A DNA stretch of 42,064 nt from assembly GCF_007992495.1 (NCBI RefSeq), contig NZ_BKAJ01000133.1, positions 1 to 42,064 of the forward strand, in the 5' to 3' direction. The notes below the pieces were generated by a model. The model was not told the DNA's origin and did not search any database. It saw nothing but the letters and a program-made list of their open reading frames with translations. Below, piece after piece: positions 32,850 to 42,039 of the stretch (position 1 is the stretch's first letter; the number at the start of each line of letters is the position of its first letter). Made by a program: the position numbers and the translations under genes. The stretch is from Reyranella soli. GTDB taxonomy: Bacteria; Pseudomonadota; Alphaproteobacteria; Reyranellales; Reyranellaceae.

Positions 32850-33827
32850 TCAGGGCACCAGGATGGTCTGGCCGGTGGTCTTGCGCGATTCCAGGTCGAT
32901 ATGGGCCTGCGCCGCCTCGCCCAACGGATAGCGCTGGTCGATGGCGATCTTCACCTTGCCGCTCTTGACCATCTTGAACAGCGACTTGGCGCTGGCCTCG
33001 AGGTCGGCGCGGGTGGCGGTATAGGCGCCAAGGCTGGGCCGCGTCAGGTAGAGCGAGCCCTTGGCATTGAGAATGCCCGGCGACTGCGGCGCCACCGCGC
33101 CCGAGGCGTTGCCGAACGAGCACATCAGGCCGCGCGGCGACAGGCTGTCGAGCGAGGCCTCCCAGGTGTCCTTGCCGACGCCGTCGAACACGACCGGCAC
33201 GCCCTTGCCTTTGGTGATCTTCTTCACCTCGGCGACGACGTCCTGCTTGGTGTAGTTGATGACCCACTTGTATCCGTTCTTCTTGGCCAACGCGGCCTTC
33301 TCCGGCGACGACACGGTGCCGATCGCCTTGTAGCCGCGCGCCTTGGCCCATTGGCCGAACAGCAGGCCGACGCCGCCGGCGGCGGCATGGAACAGCACGA
33401 TGTCGCCCTTCTTGAGCCACGGCTTGGCGCAGTGATCGATGAGGTACTCGGTGGTCATGCCCTTCAGCATGATGGCCGCGGCCTGTTCGTCGCTCACGCC
33501 CTTCGGCACATGCACGAGCTGTTTGACGCCCATGATGCGCTCCTGGCAGTAGGCGCCGAGCTCGCCGCAATAGGCGACGCGGTCACCCTTCTTGAAGCCT
33601 TTGGTCCTGGGGCCGACCTCGACGATCACGCCGGCGGCCTCGCGGCCGACCGCGTTGGGCAGCGGCGTCTTGTAAAGGCCCGAGCGCGTATAGACGTCGA
33701 TGAAGTTGAGGCCGATCGCGGTGTGCTTGATCTTGACCTCGCCGGGGCCGGGCTTTCCGACCTCGACCTCCTCAAGCTGCATCTTCTCCGGTCCGCCATT
33801 CTCATGCATCAGGATCGATTTCGACAT
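32850..33827 (-). CDS. NADPH:quinone oxidoreductase-like medium-chain dehydrogenase
   Basis: A 325-residue zinc-independent medium-chain dehydrogenase/reductase of the quinone oxidoreductase (QorA) type. NFIDVYTRSGLY (about 41-52) is the family signature and AAAGGVGLLFGQWA the NADPH-binding loop. No structural-zinc cysteines are seen. The ATG at 33827 follows GGGGAG; the frame stays open upstream to 35609 only because it reads antisense through the next genes. It is divergent from the PQQ-type dehydrogenase gene and precedes coaE by 22 bases. Confidence 0.92.
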   Translation of the reverse strand: MSKSILMHENGGPEKMQLEEVEVGKPGPGEVKIKHTAIGLNFIDVYTRSGLYKTPLPNAVGREAAGVIVEVGPRTKGFKKGDRVAYCGELGAYCQERIMGVKQLVHVPKGVSDEQAAAIMLKGMTTEYLIDHCAKPWLKKGDIVLFHAAAGGVGLLFGQWAKARGYKAIGTVSSPEKAALAKKNGYKWVINYTKQDVVAEVKKITKGKGVPVVFDGVGKDTWEASLDSLSPRGLMCSFGNASGAVAPQSPGILNAKGSLYLTRPSLGAYTATRADLEASAKSLFKMVKSGKVKIAIDQRYPLGEAAQAHIDLESRKTTGQTILVP

Positions 33828-33855
33828 TTTCAACTCCCCGCGCTTTGCAAATTCA

Positions 33856-33880
33856 GGAACGCCCGTCGGCCAAGGGCGTC
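33856..33880 (+). promoter_or_regulatory. EcfG-like motif or inverted repeat before the PQQ-type dehydrogenase
   Basis: GGAAC, 16 bases, CGTC: one mismatch from the EcfG consensus, 28 bases before the ATG. The same bases contain ACGCCC-N9-GGGCGT, so the resemblance may instead reflect an operator. TATAGT at 33884-33889 lacks a matching -35. Confidence 0.25.
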
Positions 33881-33908
33881 GAGTATAGTGGCGGCCCTTG
33901 GAGAGTCG

Positions 33909-35027
33909 ATGCGAAGACGCAAAATCATCCTGGCTGCAACCGCCGCGCTCGCTGCACCGTCGATTGCGCGCGGCCAGGAAATCCTTAAGAGCAGCAAGGC
34001 CAATTACCGGCTGGTGACCTTGGCGCGCGACCTCGAGCAGCCCTGGTCCATCGCCTTCCTGCCGGACGGGCGGATTCTGGTCACCGAGCGGCCGGGACGG
34101 CTGCGCATGTTCGCCAACGGCCGGCTGGAGCGCGCGCCGCTGGGCGGCGTGCCCAAGGTCTATGCCCGCGGCCAGGGCGGGCTGCTCGATGTCTGCCTGC
34201 ATCCGCAGTTTGCGACCAACCGGGTGCTCTACCTGTCCTACGCCGCCGAAGGCTCGGGCGGCGCCACAACCCATGTGGCGCGGGCCGAGTTGGGCGACGG
34301 CGCCCTGCGCTCGGTCACCACCATCTTCCGCGCCCTCCCCGACGCCGGCGGCGGCCTGCATTTCGGCTCGCGCATCGCCTTCGATCGCGCCGGTCTGATG
34401 TATGTCACCACCGGCGAGCGCTACCAGCGCGATCGCGCACAGGATCTCACCGTCCTGAACGGCAAGGTTTTGCGGCTGAAGGACGACGGCTCGGTCCCGT
34501 CCGACAATCCCTTTGTCGGCCGCTCCGATGCGCGGCCGGAGATCTTCACCTGGGGGCATCGCAATCCGCAGGGGCTCGCCATGCACCCCGAGACCGGTCG
34601 CATGTGGGAGTGCGAGCATGGCCCGCGTGGCGGCGACGAGCTCAACCTCCTGAAAGCCGGCGCCAACTACGGCTGGCCGCGCGCCACCTACGGCGTCGAC
34701 TATAGCGGCGCCATCATCAGCCCGTACAAAAGCCTGCCCGGCATGGAAGACCCGGTGCGTTACTGGGTGCCGTCGATCTCCCCCTGCGGGCTCTGCTTCT
34801 ATACCGGCGACCGGTTCCCGGGCTGGAAGGGTTCGGTCTTCACCGGTGCGCTGTCGAACTTGGCCTTGTTCCGCATCGAGCTCGATGGCGAGCGCTATCG
34901 CGGCGAGGAGCGGTTGCTCGTCGACCGGCTTCCCTATATCCGCGACGTGCGGCAGGGGCCCGACGGGCTCCTGTACCTCGTCACCCACGCCGACGATGGC
35001 GGCTTGTTCCGCATCGAGCCCGCCTGA
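33909..35027 (+). CDS. PQQ-dependent sugar dehydrogenase (Asd/YliI, sorbosone dehydrogenase-like)
   Basis: A 372-residue exported six-bladed beta-propeller of the soluble PQQ glucose/aldose dehydrogenase family. A signal peptide (residues 1-22, ending SIARGQ) leads to LEQPWSIAFLPDGRILVTERPGRL, GLHFGSRIAFDRAGLMYVTTGER, IFTWGHRNPQGLAMHP and EHGPRGGDELNLLKAGANYGWP, which together are diagnostic. The enzyme oxidises aldoses in the periplasm with PQQ and passes electrons to the quinone or cytochrome pool. The maf gene starts 9 bases after the stop. Confidence 0.93.
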   Translation: MRRRKIILAATAALAAPSIARGQEILKSSKANYRLVTLARDLEQPWSIAFLPDGRILVTERPGRLRMFANGRLERAPLGGVPKVYARGQGGLLDVCLHPQFATNRVLYLSYAAEGSGGATTHVARAELGDGALRSVTTIFRALPDAGGGLHFGSRIAFDRAGLMYVTTGERYQRDRAQDLTVLNGKVLRLKDDGSVPSDNPFVGRSDARPEIFTWGHRNPQGLAMHPETGRMWECEHGPRGGDELNLLKAGANYGWPRATYGVDYSGAIISPYKSLPGMEDPVRYWVPSISPCGLCFYTGDRFPGWKGSVFTGALSNLALFRIELDGERYRGEERLLVDRLPYIRDVRQGPDGLLYLVTHADDGGLFRIEPA

Positions 35028-35036
35028 TCGAGACCG

Positions 35037-35636
35037 ATGCTGATCCTCGCTTCCGCCAGTCCCTCCCGTCGCCAGATGCTGCAGAACGTCGGCCTCGACT
35101 TCGCGATCGAGCCGTCGGGCGTCGACGAGGACGAGGTGAAGCTCAGCCTTTTGGGTGAACGCGCCACCGCGCAGGACATTGCCACGACGCTGGCCGAGAT
35201 GAAGGCGCTGCGCGTCTCGACGCGGCGGCCCGGCGCCTTCGTGATCGGTGCGGATTCCACGCTGGCCTGCGAGGGCAAGCACTACGACAAGCCGGCCAAC
35301 CTTGCCGCCGCCCGCGAGCAGCTGAAGGCGCTGGGCGGCCGCACGCACGAGCTGGTGTCGTCGGTCGTGGTGGCGAGGAACGGCGTGCGCCTGTGGCACA
35401 CGACAGAGACCGGCCGGTTGACCATGCGGCCCTTCACCGACGCCTTCCTCAACGCCTATCTCGCGCGCGCCGGCGAGGCGGTCTGCGCCTCGGTCGGCGC
35501 CTACCAGCTCGAGGGACTGGGCGCGCATCTCTTCACCCGCATCGAAGGCGACTATTTCACTGTGCTTGGCCTGCCGCTGCTGCCTCTCCTGGCCTTCCTG
35601 GCCGAGCACGGAATCGGTCTGGAGAAAACGCCATGA
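35037..35636 (+). CDS. maf: Maf family nucleotide pyrophosphatase
   Basis: A 199-residue Maf/YceF-type house-cleaning enzyme that hydrolyses modified or non-canonical nucleoside triphosphates. The opening LILASASPSRRQML carries the phosphate-binding SxSR pattern, and VIGADSTL is the region of the catalytic Asp, where Gln or Thr normally follows the Asp, so Ser here is unusual. GKHYDKP supplies the conserved Lys. Its stop overlaps the aroE start (ATGA). The normal alphaproteobacterial order maf-aroE is kept, but the pair is opposite in strand to coaE-dnaQ. Confidence 0.93.
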   Translation: MLILASASPSRRQMLQNVGLDFAIEPSGVDEDEVKLSLLGERATAQDIATTLAEMKALRVSTRRPGAFVIGADSTLACEGKHYDKPANLAAAREQLKALGGRTHELVSSVVVARNGVRLWHTTETGRLTMRPFTDAFLNAYLARAGEAVCASVGAYQLEGLGAHLFTRIEGDYFTVLGLPLLPLLAFLAEHGIGLEKTP

Positions 35637-36523
35637 GCCCCTATGAGACCCTGCTGCGCGAAGCCAATGACCGGCCCTTCGCCGCCATCGTCGGCTGGCC
35701 GGTCGAGCATTCGCGCTCGCCCGCCCTGCACGGCTTCTGGCTGAAGCAGCACGGCATCAGCGGCCACTACGGCCGCCTGCCGGTCGAACCCAAGCGCGCC
35801 GCGCTCGAGGAACTCATCGCTTTCCTCAAGCGCACGCCCAATGCGCGCGGCTGCAACCTCACCCTGCCGCACAAGATCGACATCATGCCGTTGCTCGATC
35901 GCATCGATCCGCTCGCCAGGCATATCGGGGCGGTGAACACGGTGATCAAGCAGCCCGACGGCACCCTCGAAGGCCGCAACAGCGACGGCTTCGGCTTCCT
36001 CGAAGCCCTGAAGCAGGGCGCGCCGGGCTGGCAGGCGGCAGCGGGACCGGCCACCGTGCTGGGCGCCGGCGGCGCGGCGCGCGCCGTCGTCGCCACCCTG
36101 GTGGCGGCAGGCGTACCCGAATTGCGCCTGGTCAACCGCACGCAGAAGAGCGCCATCGATCTCGGCGTCGCCTTCACGCCGAGCGACGGCCGGCGCATCG
36201 CCGTCGAGCGCTGGGACGAGCGCGACGCCGCCCTCGACGGCGCCACCTTGTTGGTCAACACCACGTCGCTTGGCATGAAGGGCCAGCCGCCGCTCGAGAT
36301 CGATGTCGGCCGGCTGCCGGCCAATGCCGTCGTCGACGACATCGTCTACGTGCCGCTCGAGACCCCGCTGCTGGCCGCCGCCCGCGCGCGCGGCCAGCGC
36401 TGTATCGATGGCCTCGACATGCTGCTGCACCAGGGCCGGTTGGGTTTCGAGGCATGGTTCGGTCAGAAGGTCGCCGTGAGCCGCGAACAGCGCCGAGCGG
36501 TCGCAGCCGATCTCGGGGCCTGA
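35633..36523 (+). CDS. aroE: Shikimate dehydrogenase
   Basis: A 296-residue enzyme that reduces 3-dehydroshikimate with NADPH in the aromatic amino acid pathway. The substrate site has SRSPALHG, the catalytic Lys in CNLTLPHK (normally NVTxPxK) and NSDGFGF (normally NTDG; Ser replaces Thr). The cofactor motif is LGAGGAARA, followed by NRTQKS and NTTSLGM. The ATG at 35633 overlaps the maf stop by 4 bases, so the two are translationally coupled. Confidence 0.95.
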   Translation: MSPYETLLREANDRPFAAIVGWPVEHSRSPALHGFWLKQHGISGHYGRLPVEPKRAALEELIAFLKRTPNARGCNLTLPHKIDIMPLLDRIDPLARHIGAVNTVIKQPDGTLEGRNSDGFGFLEALKQGAPGWQAAAGPATVLGAGGAARAVVATLVAAGVPELRLVNRTQKSAIDLGVAFTPSDGRRIAVERWDERDAALDGATLLVNTTSLGMKGQPPLEIDVGRLPANAVVDDIVYVPLETPLLAAARARGQRCIDGLDMLLHQGRLGFEAWFGQKVAVSREQRRAVAADLGA

Positions 36524-36666
36524 CCGGCAGTCAGGCCGCGATACTCCCCGGACAGGCACAAAGTTTGCAGGCGCGCACTATGCCGCTCGGCCCAATGGCC
36601 GCCGATGTGCGACCCGGCAATCAAGGGCGACGGCACCCGGTGAAACACCAGCAGGAGGAGTGTCAG

Positions 36667-37056
36667 ATGGCCTATTTGGACCTGTCTCCAGCAATCGCCG
36701 CCCTTCGGGCGCAACCCGAGGAGTTCGAGTTCTCAAACGATACCCTGCACCACCTGGGCAGCGGGCACAGGTTCCGCTTTCCCAGCGAGGACAGCGTGGA
36801 AATCCACGCCGACTGCGGCTGTGCTCTTTTGAAGGCATCACAGGAGCAGACGAAGCTATTTCACACGGCCTATTGCGAGTGGCACGCATCCTATTGGCGG
36901 CCTTTGGAAATCAACCGCGAATTCGCCTCACACTTTGAGCTGACATTGTGGCGTCGGGCAGCCATTTGGTTGCTCCGGCGTCTATTGGCTACGCCGCGGA
37001 TGAAGACCGTCATCGGTCGAACGGACTTGGCGTATCTGATGGTTCATCATCACTGA
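36667..37056 (+). CDS. Conserved hypothetical protein with a CxC motif
   Basis: A 129-residue soluble protein with a strong ribosome-binding site (CAGGAGGAG). It opens MAYLDLSPAIAALRAQPEEFEF, has RFRFPSEDSVEIHADCGCALL with Cys50 and Cys52, then a Trp-rich SYWRPLEINREFASHFE, and ends in three histidines. I recognise no domain. The CxC plus terminal HHH could bind metal. The gap upstream (36524-36666) shows no clear promoter. It converges on the NAD(P)H oxidoreductase gene. Confidence 0.75.
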   Translation: MAYLDLSPAIAALRAQPEEFEFSNDTLHHLGSGHRFRFPSEDSVEIHADCGCALLKASQEQTKLFHTAYCEWHASYWRPLEINREFASHFELTLWRRAAIWLLRRLLATPRMKTVIGRTDLAYLMVHHH

Positions 37057-37137
37057 GGGACCGAATCAAGGGCACGAGCACCGAGCAGTGCTCAAAGCCT
37101 ACGCGCAAATACCTCGACCTCGCTCAGGCGCTCGCCG

Positions 37138-37770
37138 CTAGGAGCGCCGGCGAGGCGCATTGAAAACGGTCGGGATGACGGTTGAGGCGGCCTTATCCGC
37201 CAACGCGGTCACCTCGGCCAGCCAGCGCCGCCGTTCTTCGTTCGAACTCGTCGCGACCACACCGAGCAGCGTGCGCAGGACATGGCGGACGCCGCAGTAG
37301 CGCAGGATGCAGTCGCGCCACATGCGCTCCAGTGGGTCGCCGAAGGCTTCACGTTCGCGATCCGGCGGCGTGTTGCCGGTGTTGACGATCAACGCCGCTC
37401 GGATGGTCAAAAGGCCGATCGGCACGTCGCCCTGGTCGACGCCCTTGGTGAAGCCGTAGGCAGCGTCGGGTGCGAAGACGCGGTCGATCCAGCCCTTCAC
37501 GATGGCAGGCGGCGCGCCCCAGCAGTTGGGATGAACGACGGCCAATAGATCGCTGTCGCGCAGCTCGGCAATGTGCCGGCGAACCAGCGGATCGGTCGAG
37601 GTCTGACCGCGCGCCTCGGCGGCGGTCAGCCGGGGATCGAACCCCTCCTCGACCAGATCGTGAAACCTGACCTCGCAGCCCGCCGCGGTCCACGTCTCCC
37701 GAATGCTTTCCGCAAGAGCCCGGTTGAAACTTCCGGGAGCGGGATGGCCGACGACGACCAGCGCTTTCAT
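37138..37770 (-). CDS. NAD(P)H-dependent oxidoreductase (flavodoxin-like, NQO1/MdaB type)
   Basis: A 210-residue flavoprotein of the flavodoxin-like quinone reductase family. The FMN/FAD phosphate loop is GHPAPGSFNRALA (8-20), and HPNCWGAPPAIVKGWIDRVF (about 80-99) is the second flavin-contact segment. Members carry out two-electron reduction of quinones. It lies 6 bases downstream of rho on the same strand, so it may be part of the rho transcript. Confidence 0.87.
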   Translation of the reverse strand: MKALVVVGHPAPGSFNRALAESIRETWTAAGCEVRFHDLVEEGFDPRLTAAEARGQTSTDPLVRRHIAELRDSDLLAVVHPNCWGAPPAIVKGWIDRVFAPDAAYGFTKGVDQGDVPIGLLTIRAALIVNTGNTPPDREREAFGDPLERMWRDCILRYCGVRHVLRTLLGVVATSSNEERRRWLAEVTALADKAASTVIPTVFNAPRRRS

Positions 37771-37776
37771 GAACCG

Positions 37777-39153
<1,377 letters not shown>

Positions 39154-39289
39154 GGGTCTTCAATCAGGTGGGAGATAACGCACGCGCCAGTGCCGCAGGT
39201 TGCGGCCGTTTGATATTGCGCTGTGACGTTCGGTGTGGACCCCGTCGATCACCGCCGGGGAGGCGGCGCCAAGGGCCCTAGGTGGCGGT
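39154..39289 (-). promoter_or_regulatory. rho leader region
   Basis: Roughly 130 untranslated bases separate the predicted rho transcription start from its ATG. rho leaders are sites of autoregulation in E. coli. I see no clear intrinsic terminator or leader peptide here. Together with the promoter (39290-39318) and family B repeats (39379-39541) this accounts for the longest gene-free stretch of the window (39154-39541); bases 39319-39378 hold nothing I recognise. Confidence 0.45.
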
Positions 39290-39318
39290 TATATAAGGGC
39301 GGCGGCCCGCCCTGTCAA
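39290..39318 (-). promoter_or_regulatory. Sigma-70-type promoter of rho
   Basis: On the minus strand, TTGACA (39318-39313), a 17-base GC-rich spacer, then TATATA (39295-39290). This is a consensus -35, ideal spacing and a one-mismatch -10 (TATAAT). It is the only near-perfect housekeeping promoter I found in the window. The start site would fall near 39283. Confidence 0.75.
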
Positions 39319-39378
39319 AGCCGTCCTGCCTGGTAATACGTGGCAAGCGGTGGGCACATCCCCGGCCATATCTCGCCG

Positions 39379-39478
39379 GGTCCGCTCATGGTCTTCTGGA
39401 CCGCGAGCCTCCGGCTCGCTCATGAGCTTGAGCGAGCCGGAGGCTCGCGGTCCGGAAGAGTATGACCATGAGCGGACC
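39379..39478. repeat. Family B palindromic element
   Basis: A 100-bp palindrome upstream of rho. Outer arms GGTCCGCTCATGGT (39379-39392) and its exact complement (39465-39478) enclose inner arms 39392-39422 and 39429-39459, which pair at 30 of 31 positions around a 6-base loop. Each inner arm holds the hairpin GCGAGCC-TCC-GGCTCGC. The same parts make up the element at 6923-7056. Confidence 0.85.
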
Positions 39479-39491
39479 TGGACCTGCGAAG

Positions 39492-39541
39492 CCGAAGCGG
39501 CTTCGCTTCGGCGGAGGCAGGGGTCCGCGGTCCGGCAAGAT
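39492..39541. repeat. Family B-like partial copy after the cupin gene
   Basis: An 8-bp hairpin, CCGAAGCG-GCTT-CGCTTCGG (39492-39511), is followed by GGTCCGCGGTCCGGCAAGA, which resembles the GCGGTCCGGAAGA tail of family B. It runs up to the cupin stop codon and lies beside the full copy at 39379-39478. Confidence 0.45.
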
Positions 39542-39925
39542 CTAGACCGGTTTGTGCTCGGTGCCGGCTCCGGGCGTGACGAACATCAGCCGGCCGGGCG
39601 CTGTGACGATTCCGCGGTGCCAGACGCCCTTGGGGACGATGAAGGTCTCGCCGGGCTTGATCGCCGTGCGTTGCTCGCCGGCGGCAGTCTCCAGCACGAT
39701 GACCATCTCGCCCGAGAGCAGGGTCAGGATCTCATCGCCGGCGGGATGGCGTTCCCAGTGGCTCCAGTCGGCCTTCTGGTCGGTGCTGCCCATCAGGCGG
39801 CCCTGCTCGAGGTCGTGGCGTTCGCCGATGCCGGCCCAGAACTTGGCGCCGCCTTCCATGGCGAGCGCGCTCTCGTCGGGGCGCAGGTGAATGTAGGTGC
39901 TGTCGAGCGTGAAGGCCGGGTTCAT
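39542..39925 (-). CDS. Cupin domain-containing protein
   Basis: A 127-residue single-domain cupin. The two cupin motifs are visible: HWERHPAGDEILTLLSGE (metal ligands His, His and Glu) and PKGVWHRGIV (His). No catalytic family is evident; small cupins are often isomerases, dioxygenases or binding proteins. Its ATG overlaps the stop of the upstream dehydrogenase gene by 4 bases (39922-39925), so both are expressed together, suggesting a shared small-molecule pathway. Confidence 0.87.
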   Translation of the reverse strand: MNPAFTLDSTYIHLRPDESALAMEGGAKFWAGIGERHDLEQGRLMGSTDQKADWSHWERHPAGDEILTLLSGEMVIVLETAAGEQRTAIKPGETFIVPKGVWHRGIVTAPGRLMFVTPGAGTEHKPV

Positions 39926-40833
39926 GACTCCTCCTCCGCAAGCATCTCAGCATAACGGAAAATCTCGGTGTGGTCCGCCGAGCCGCCGAGCTTGCCGCTG
40001 GCATCGGCCCAGTAGGCCACCGCCTGCTTCAGCCCGGGCATGTTGAGCTGGAGGTGGTTCGCGACCTCGCTCGCGGTGCGCAGGTCCTTGGCCATCAGGC
40101 CGGTGGTGAAGCCGGCCGCGAAATTGCGCGGCACGACGAACTGGCGGCCCTTCACCTCGGTGGCGTTGCTCTTGCCGGTCGAGCTGTTGAAGACGTCGAC
40201 CATGGTGCCGGGATCGAGGCCGAAGGCCTCGCCCACGACCAGCGCCTCGCACATGGCGACCAGGCCCGCGGCCGACAGGTAGTTGTTCAGTGCCTTCAGC
40301 GCGTGCCCCGCGCCCGCCGGGCCGCAGAGCGTGATGGTCTTGCCCATGGCGGCGAAGGCGGGACGCGCGCGCTCGAGGTCGGCGGCGTTGCCGCCCACCA
40401 TGATCGACAGCGAGCCGTCGATGGCGCGCTTGACGCCGCCCGACACCGGCGCATCGAGCAGGGCCACGCCCAGCGCCGCGAGATCGCGCGCGAGCTTCTG
40501 GGTGTCGACGGGATTGGACGAGCTCATGTCGATGGCGAGCATGCCCGCCGCCATGCCTTCGCGGGCCGAGTCACGGCCCTCGATCAGCGCCTGCCGCACG
40601 ATCTTGCCGTCGGGCAGCATGGTGATCACGGCGTCAGCGCCCTGCACCGCGGCCTTGGCCGAGGCGGTCGCCAGCGCCATGGGATGCGCACAGATGAAAT
40701 CGGACACCGCCTTTTGGGAGAGGTCGTACAGGCGAAGCTTGAAGCCCGCCTCGGCGAGCCGCGAGGCCATCGGCCGGCCCATCATGCCGAGGCCGATGAA
40801 GGCGATGGTGGCGGGAGGTGAAAGCGTGGTCAT
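39922..40833 (-). CDS. NAD(P)-dependent oxidoreductase, 3-hydroxyisobutyrate dehydrogenase family
   Basis: A 303-residue beta-hydroxyacid dehydrogenase. The Rossmann motif GLGMMGRPMA (14-23), the substrate motif DAPVSGG and the catalytic helix GHALKALNN, with the invariant Lys, are all present. Family members oxidise 3-hydroxyisobutyrate, tartronate semialdehyde or related acids; the specific substrate cannot be read from the sequence. It overlaps the GNAT gene upstream (40830-40833) and the cupin gene downstream by 4 bases each, giving a tightly coupled three-gene operon. Confidence 0.9.
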   Translation of the reverse strand: MTTLSPPATIAFIGLGMMGRPMASRLAEAGFKLRLYDLSQKAVSDFICAHPMALATASAKAAVQGADAVITMLPDGKIVRQALIEGRDSAREGMAAGMLAIDMSSSNPVDTQKLARDLAALGVALLDAPVSGGVKRAIDGSLSIMVGGNAADLERARPAFAAMGKTITLCGPAGAGHALKALNNYLSAAGLVAMCEALVVGEAFGLDPGTMVDVFNSSTGKSNATEVKGRQFVVPRNFAAGFTTGLMAKDLRTASEVANHLQLNMPGLKQAVAYWADASGKLGGSADHTEIFRYAEMLAEEES

Positions 40834-41306
40834 GCAACAGTCCTCGAGGTGAGGTCGTACTCATAGAATGGCAGCGTGCGGCCGGGAATGGCGTCCGACG
40901 GCGCGTTCCGCAGAAAGCGCGCGCCCATGCGCTCGTAGAAGGCGGCGGCATTGGGATCGGCCAGGATGGTCATGCGCCCGGCACCCTGCTTTCGCGCGAG
41001 GGCGACAGCGGCGTCGAACAAGGCGCGGCCGGCACCGCTGCCGATCGCCGGCGGGTCGATGAACAGGGCGTCGAGGTCGGCCATGTCACCGTCGGGCACG
41101 ACGCAGGCCATGCCGATCGCGCGGCCGGCGTCATCGACCGCCACCAGCACGCGGCCAAGGGCGATGTCGGCTTCGTTCACATTCAACGTCGCTGCGCTCA
41201 ATGTCATGAACGCGGCGTCGTAGCCCCAATGCGCCTTCGACCGGACGCAGAGGGCGGTGAGGCTTTGGCTTTCACCTGGCTCGGCGGAGCGAACACGCAC
41301 CTTCAT
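40830..41306 (-). CDS. GNAT family N-acetyltransferase
   Basis: A 158-residue acetyltransferase: LDALFIDPPAIGSGAGRALFDAAVALARKQG includes the acetyl-CoA pyrophosphate loop, and ADPNAAAFYERMGARFL is the typical C-terminal part of the fold. The acceptor is unknown. The ATG at 41306 lies only 2 bases from the GGGGGAGG arm of a family A hairpin; a GTG at 41300 would be 8 bases from it and may be the real start. First gene of the operon with the dehydrogenase and the cupin. Confidence 0.85.
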   Translation of the reverse strand: MKVRVRSAEPGESQSLTALCVRSKAHWGYDAAFMTLSAATLNVNEADIALGRVLVAVDDAGRAIGMACVVPDGDMADLDALFIDPPAIGSGAGRALFDAAVALARKQGAGRMTILADPNAAAFYERMGARFLRNAPSDAIPGRTLPFYEYDLTSRTVA

Positions 41307-41308
41307 CT

Positions 41309-41454
41309 CCTCCCCCGCTTGCGGGGGAGGATACAGGAGGGGGCGAGCCACGAGCAGGGCGCAGGCCAGTTACAGATCATCATGATCTCATCCGTCGAGA
41401 GATCGTCTCTGCGGCTTTCCCCCTCCTGTATCCTCCCCCGTATGACGGGGGAGG
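41309..41454. repeat. Family A intergenic palindrome, complete copy
   Basis: A 146-bp element symmetric about AGATCATCATGATCT (41374-41388). From the outside in: hairpin CCTCCCCCGC-TT-GCGGGGGAGG (41309-41330), GGATACAGGAGGGGG (41329-41343), the centre, CCCCCTCCTGTATCC (41419-41433), and hairpin CCTCCCCCGT-ATG-ACGGGGGAGG (41432-41454). It occupies most of the divergent gap between the GNAT and MaoC genes. Confidence 0.88.
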
Positions 41455-41556
41455 ACATGAGAAGAGAGGGTCGGCTCCCGCGCTCCATTACCCCTCGGGT
41501 AGTTGATCGTCCAACAATGCTGCTGCAACACCAGCCCGATGCAAGCAGGAGAACCG

Positions 41557-42039
41557 ATGGAGGTTCCAGTCTACTTCGAGGATCTCGTCGTGGGCGCCTC
41601 TTTCCTGAGCGACGAGGTCGCGATCGATCGCGACGAGATGCTGGCCTACAATCGCCGCAACGACCCCTGGCCATTTCACGTCGACGAGGCGTCGGCGGCC
41701 CAGAATCCGTACGGCAGCCTGATCGCCAGCGGCGGCTACACCATCACGCTGATGTATCGGCTGGGCCACCAGATCTATAACGTTCCCGGACGGCGCTGGG
41801 CAGTGCTTGGCGCTTCGGAATGGCACCTGAAGTTCCCCGCCCCTGTACGGTCAGGCGACCTGGTCCGGCTGAGGATCACGATCAAGGGCAAGCGCGAATC
41901 GAGCAGACCGCGGCGCGGCCACTTCGACCTGCTGTATGAGTTGGTGAATCAGGCAGGCAAGGTCGTGCTGTCGGTGGTCGTTGCCGGGTTGATCGAGCGT
42001 AGACCACCGTCTCCGGATCAGGCTCCTCTCCCCCGCTAG
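41557..42039 (+). CDS. MaoC family dehydratase
   Basis: A 160-residue hot-dog-fold hydratase. The active-site motif is NDPWPFHVDEASAA with D36 and H41, followed by LIASGGYTITLMYRL, as in (R)-specific enoyl-CoA hydratases and related MaoC-like proteins. By family it hydrates an enoyl thioester, which could feed beta-oxidation or PHA precursor supply. GCAGGAG precedes the ATG at 41557. The stop codon lies in the loop of a palindromic repeat (42025-42048), so the last few residues (about APLPR) are encoded by repeat sequence. Confidence 0.88.
   Translation: MEVPVYFEDLVVGASFLSDEVAIDRDEMLAYNRRNDPWPFHVDEASAAQNPYGSLIASGGYTITLMYRLGHQIYNVPGRRWAVLGASEWHLKFPAPVRSGDLVRLRITIKGKRESSRPRRGHFDLLYELVNQAGKVVLSVVVAGLIERRPPSPDQAPLPR

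Noticed and set aside
32850..35609. Very long minus-strand open frame (919 codons) around the quinone oxidoreductase
   Set aside because: Only 32850-33827 has family homology. The rest reads antisense through the PQQ-type dehydrogenase and maf genes, which match known families in the other direction.
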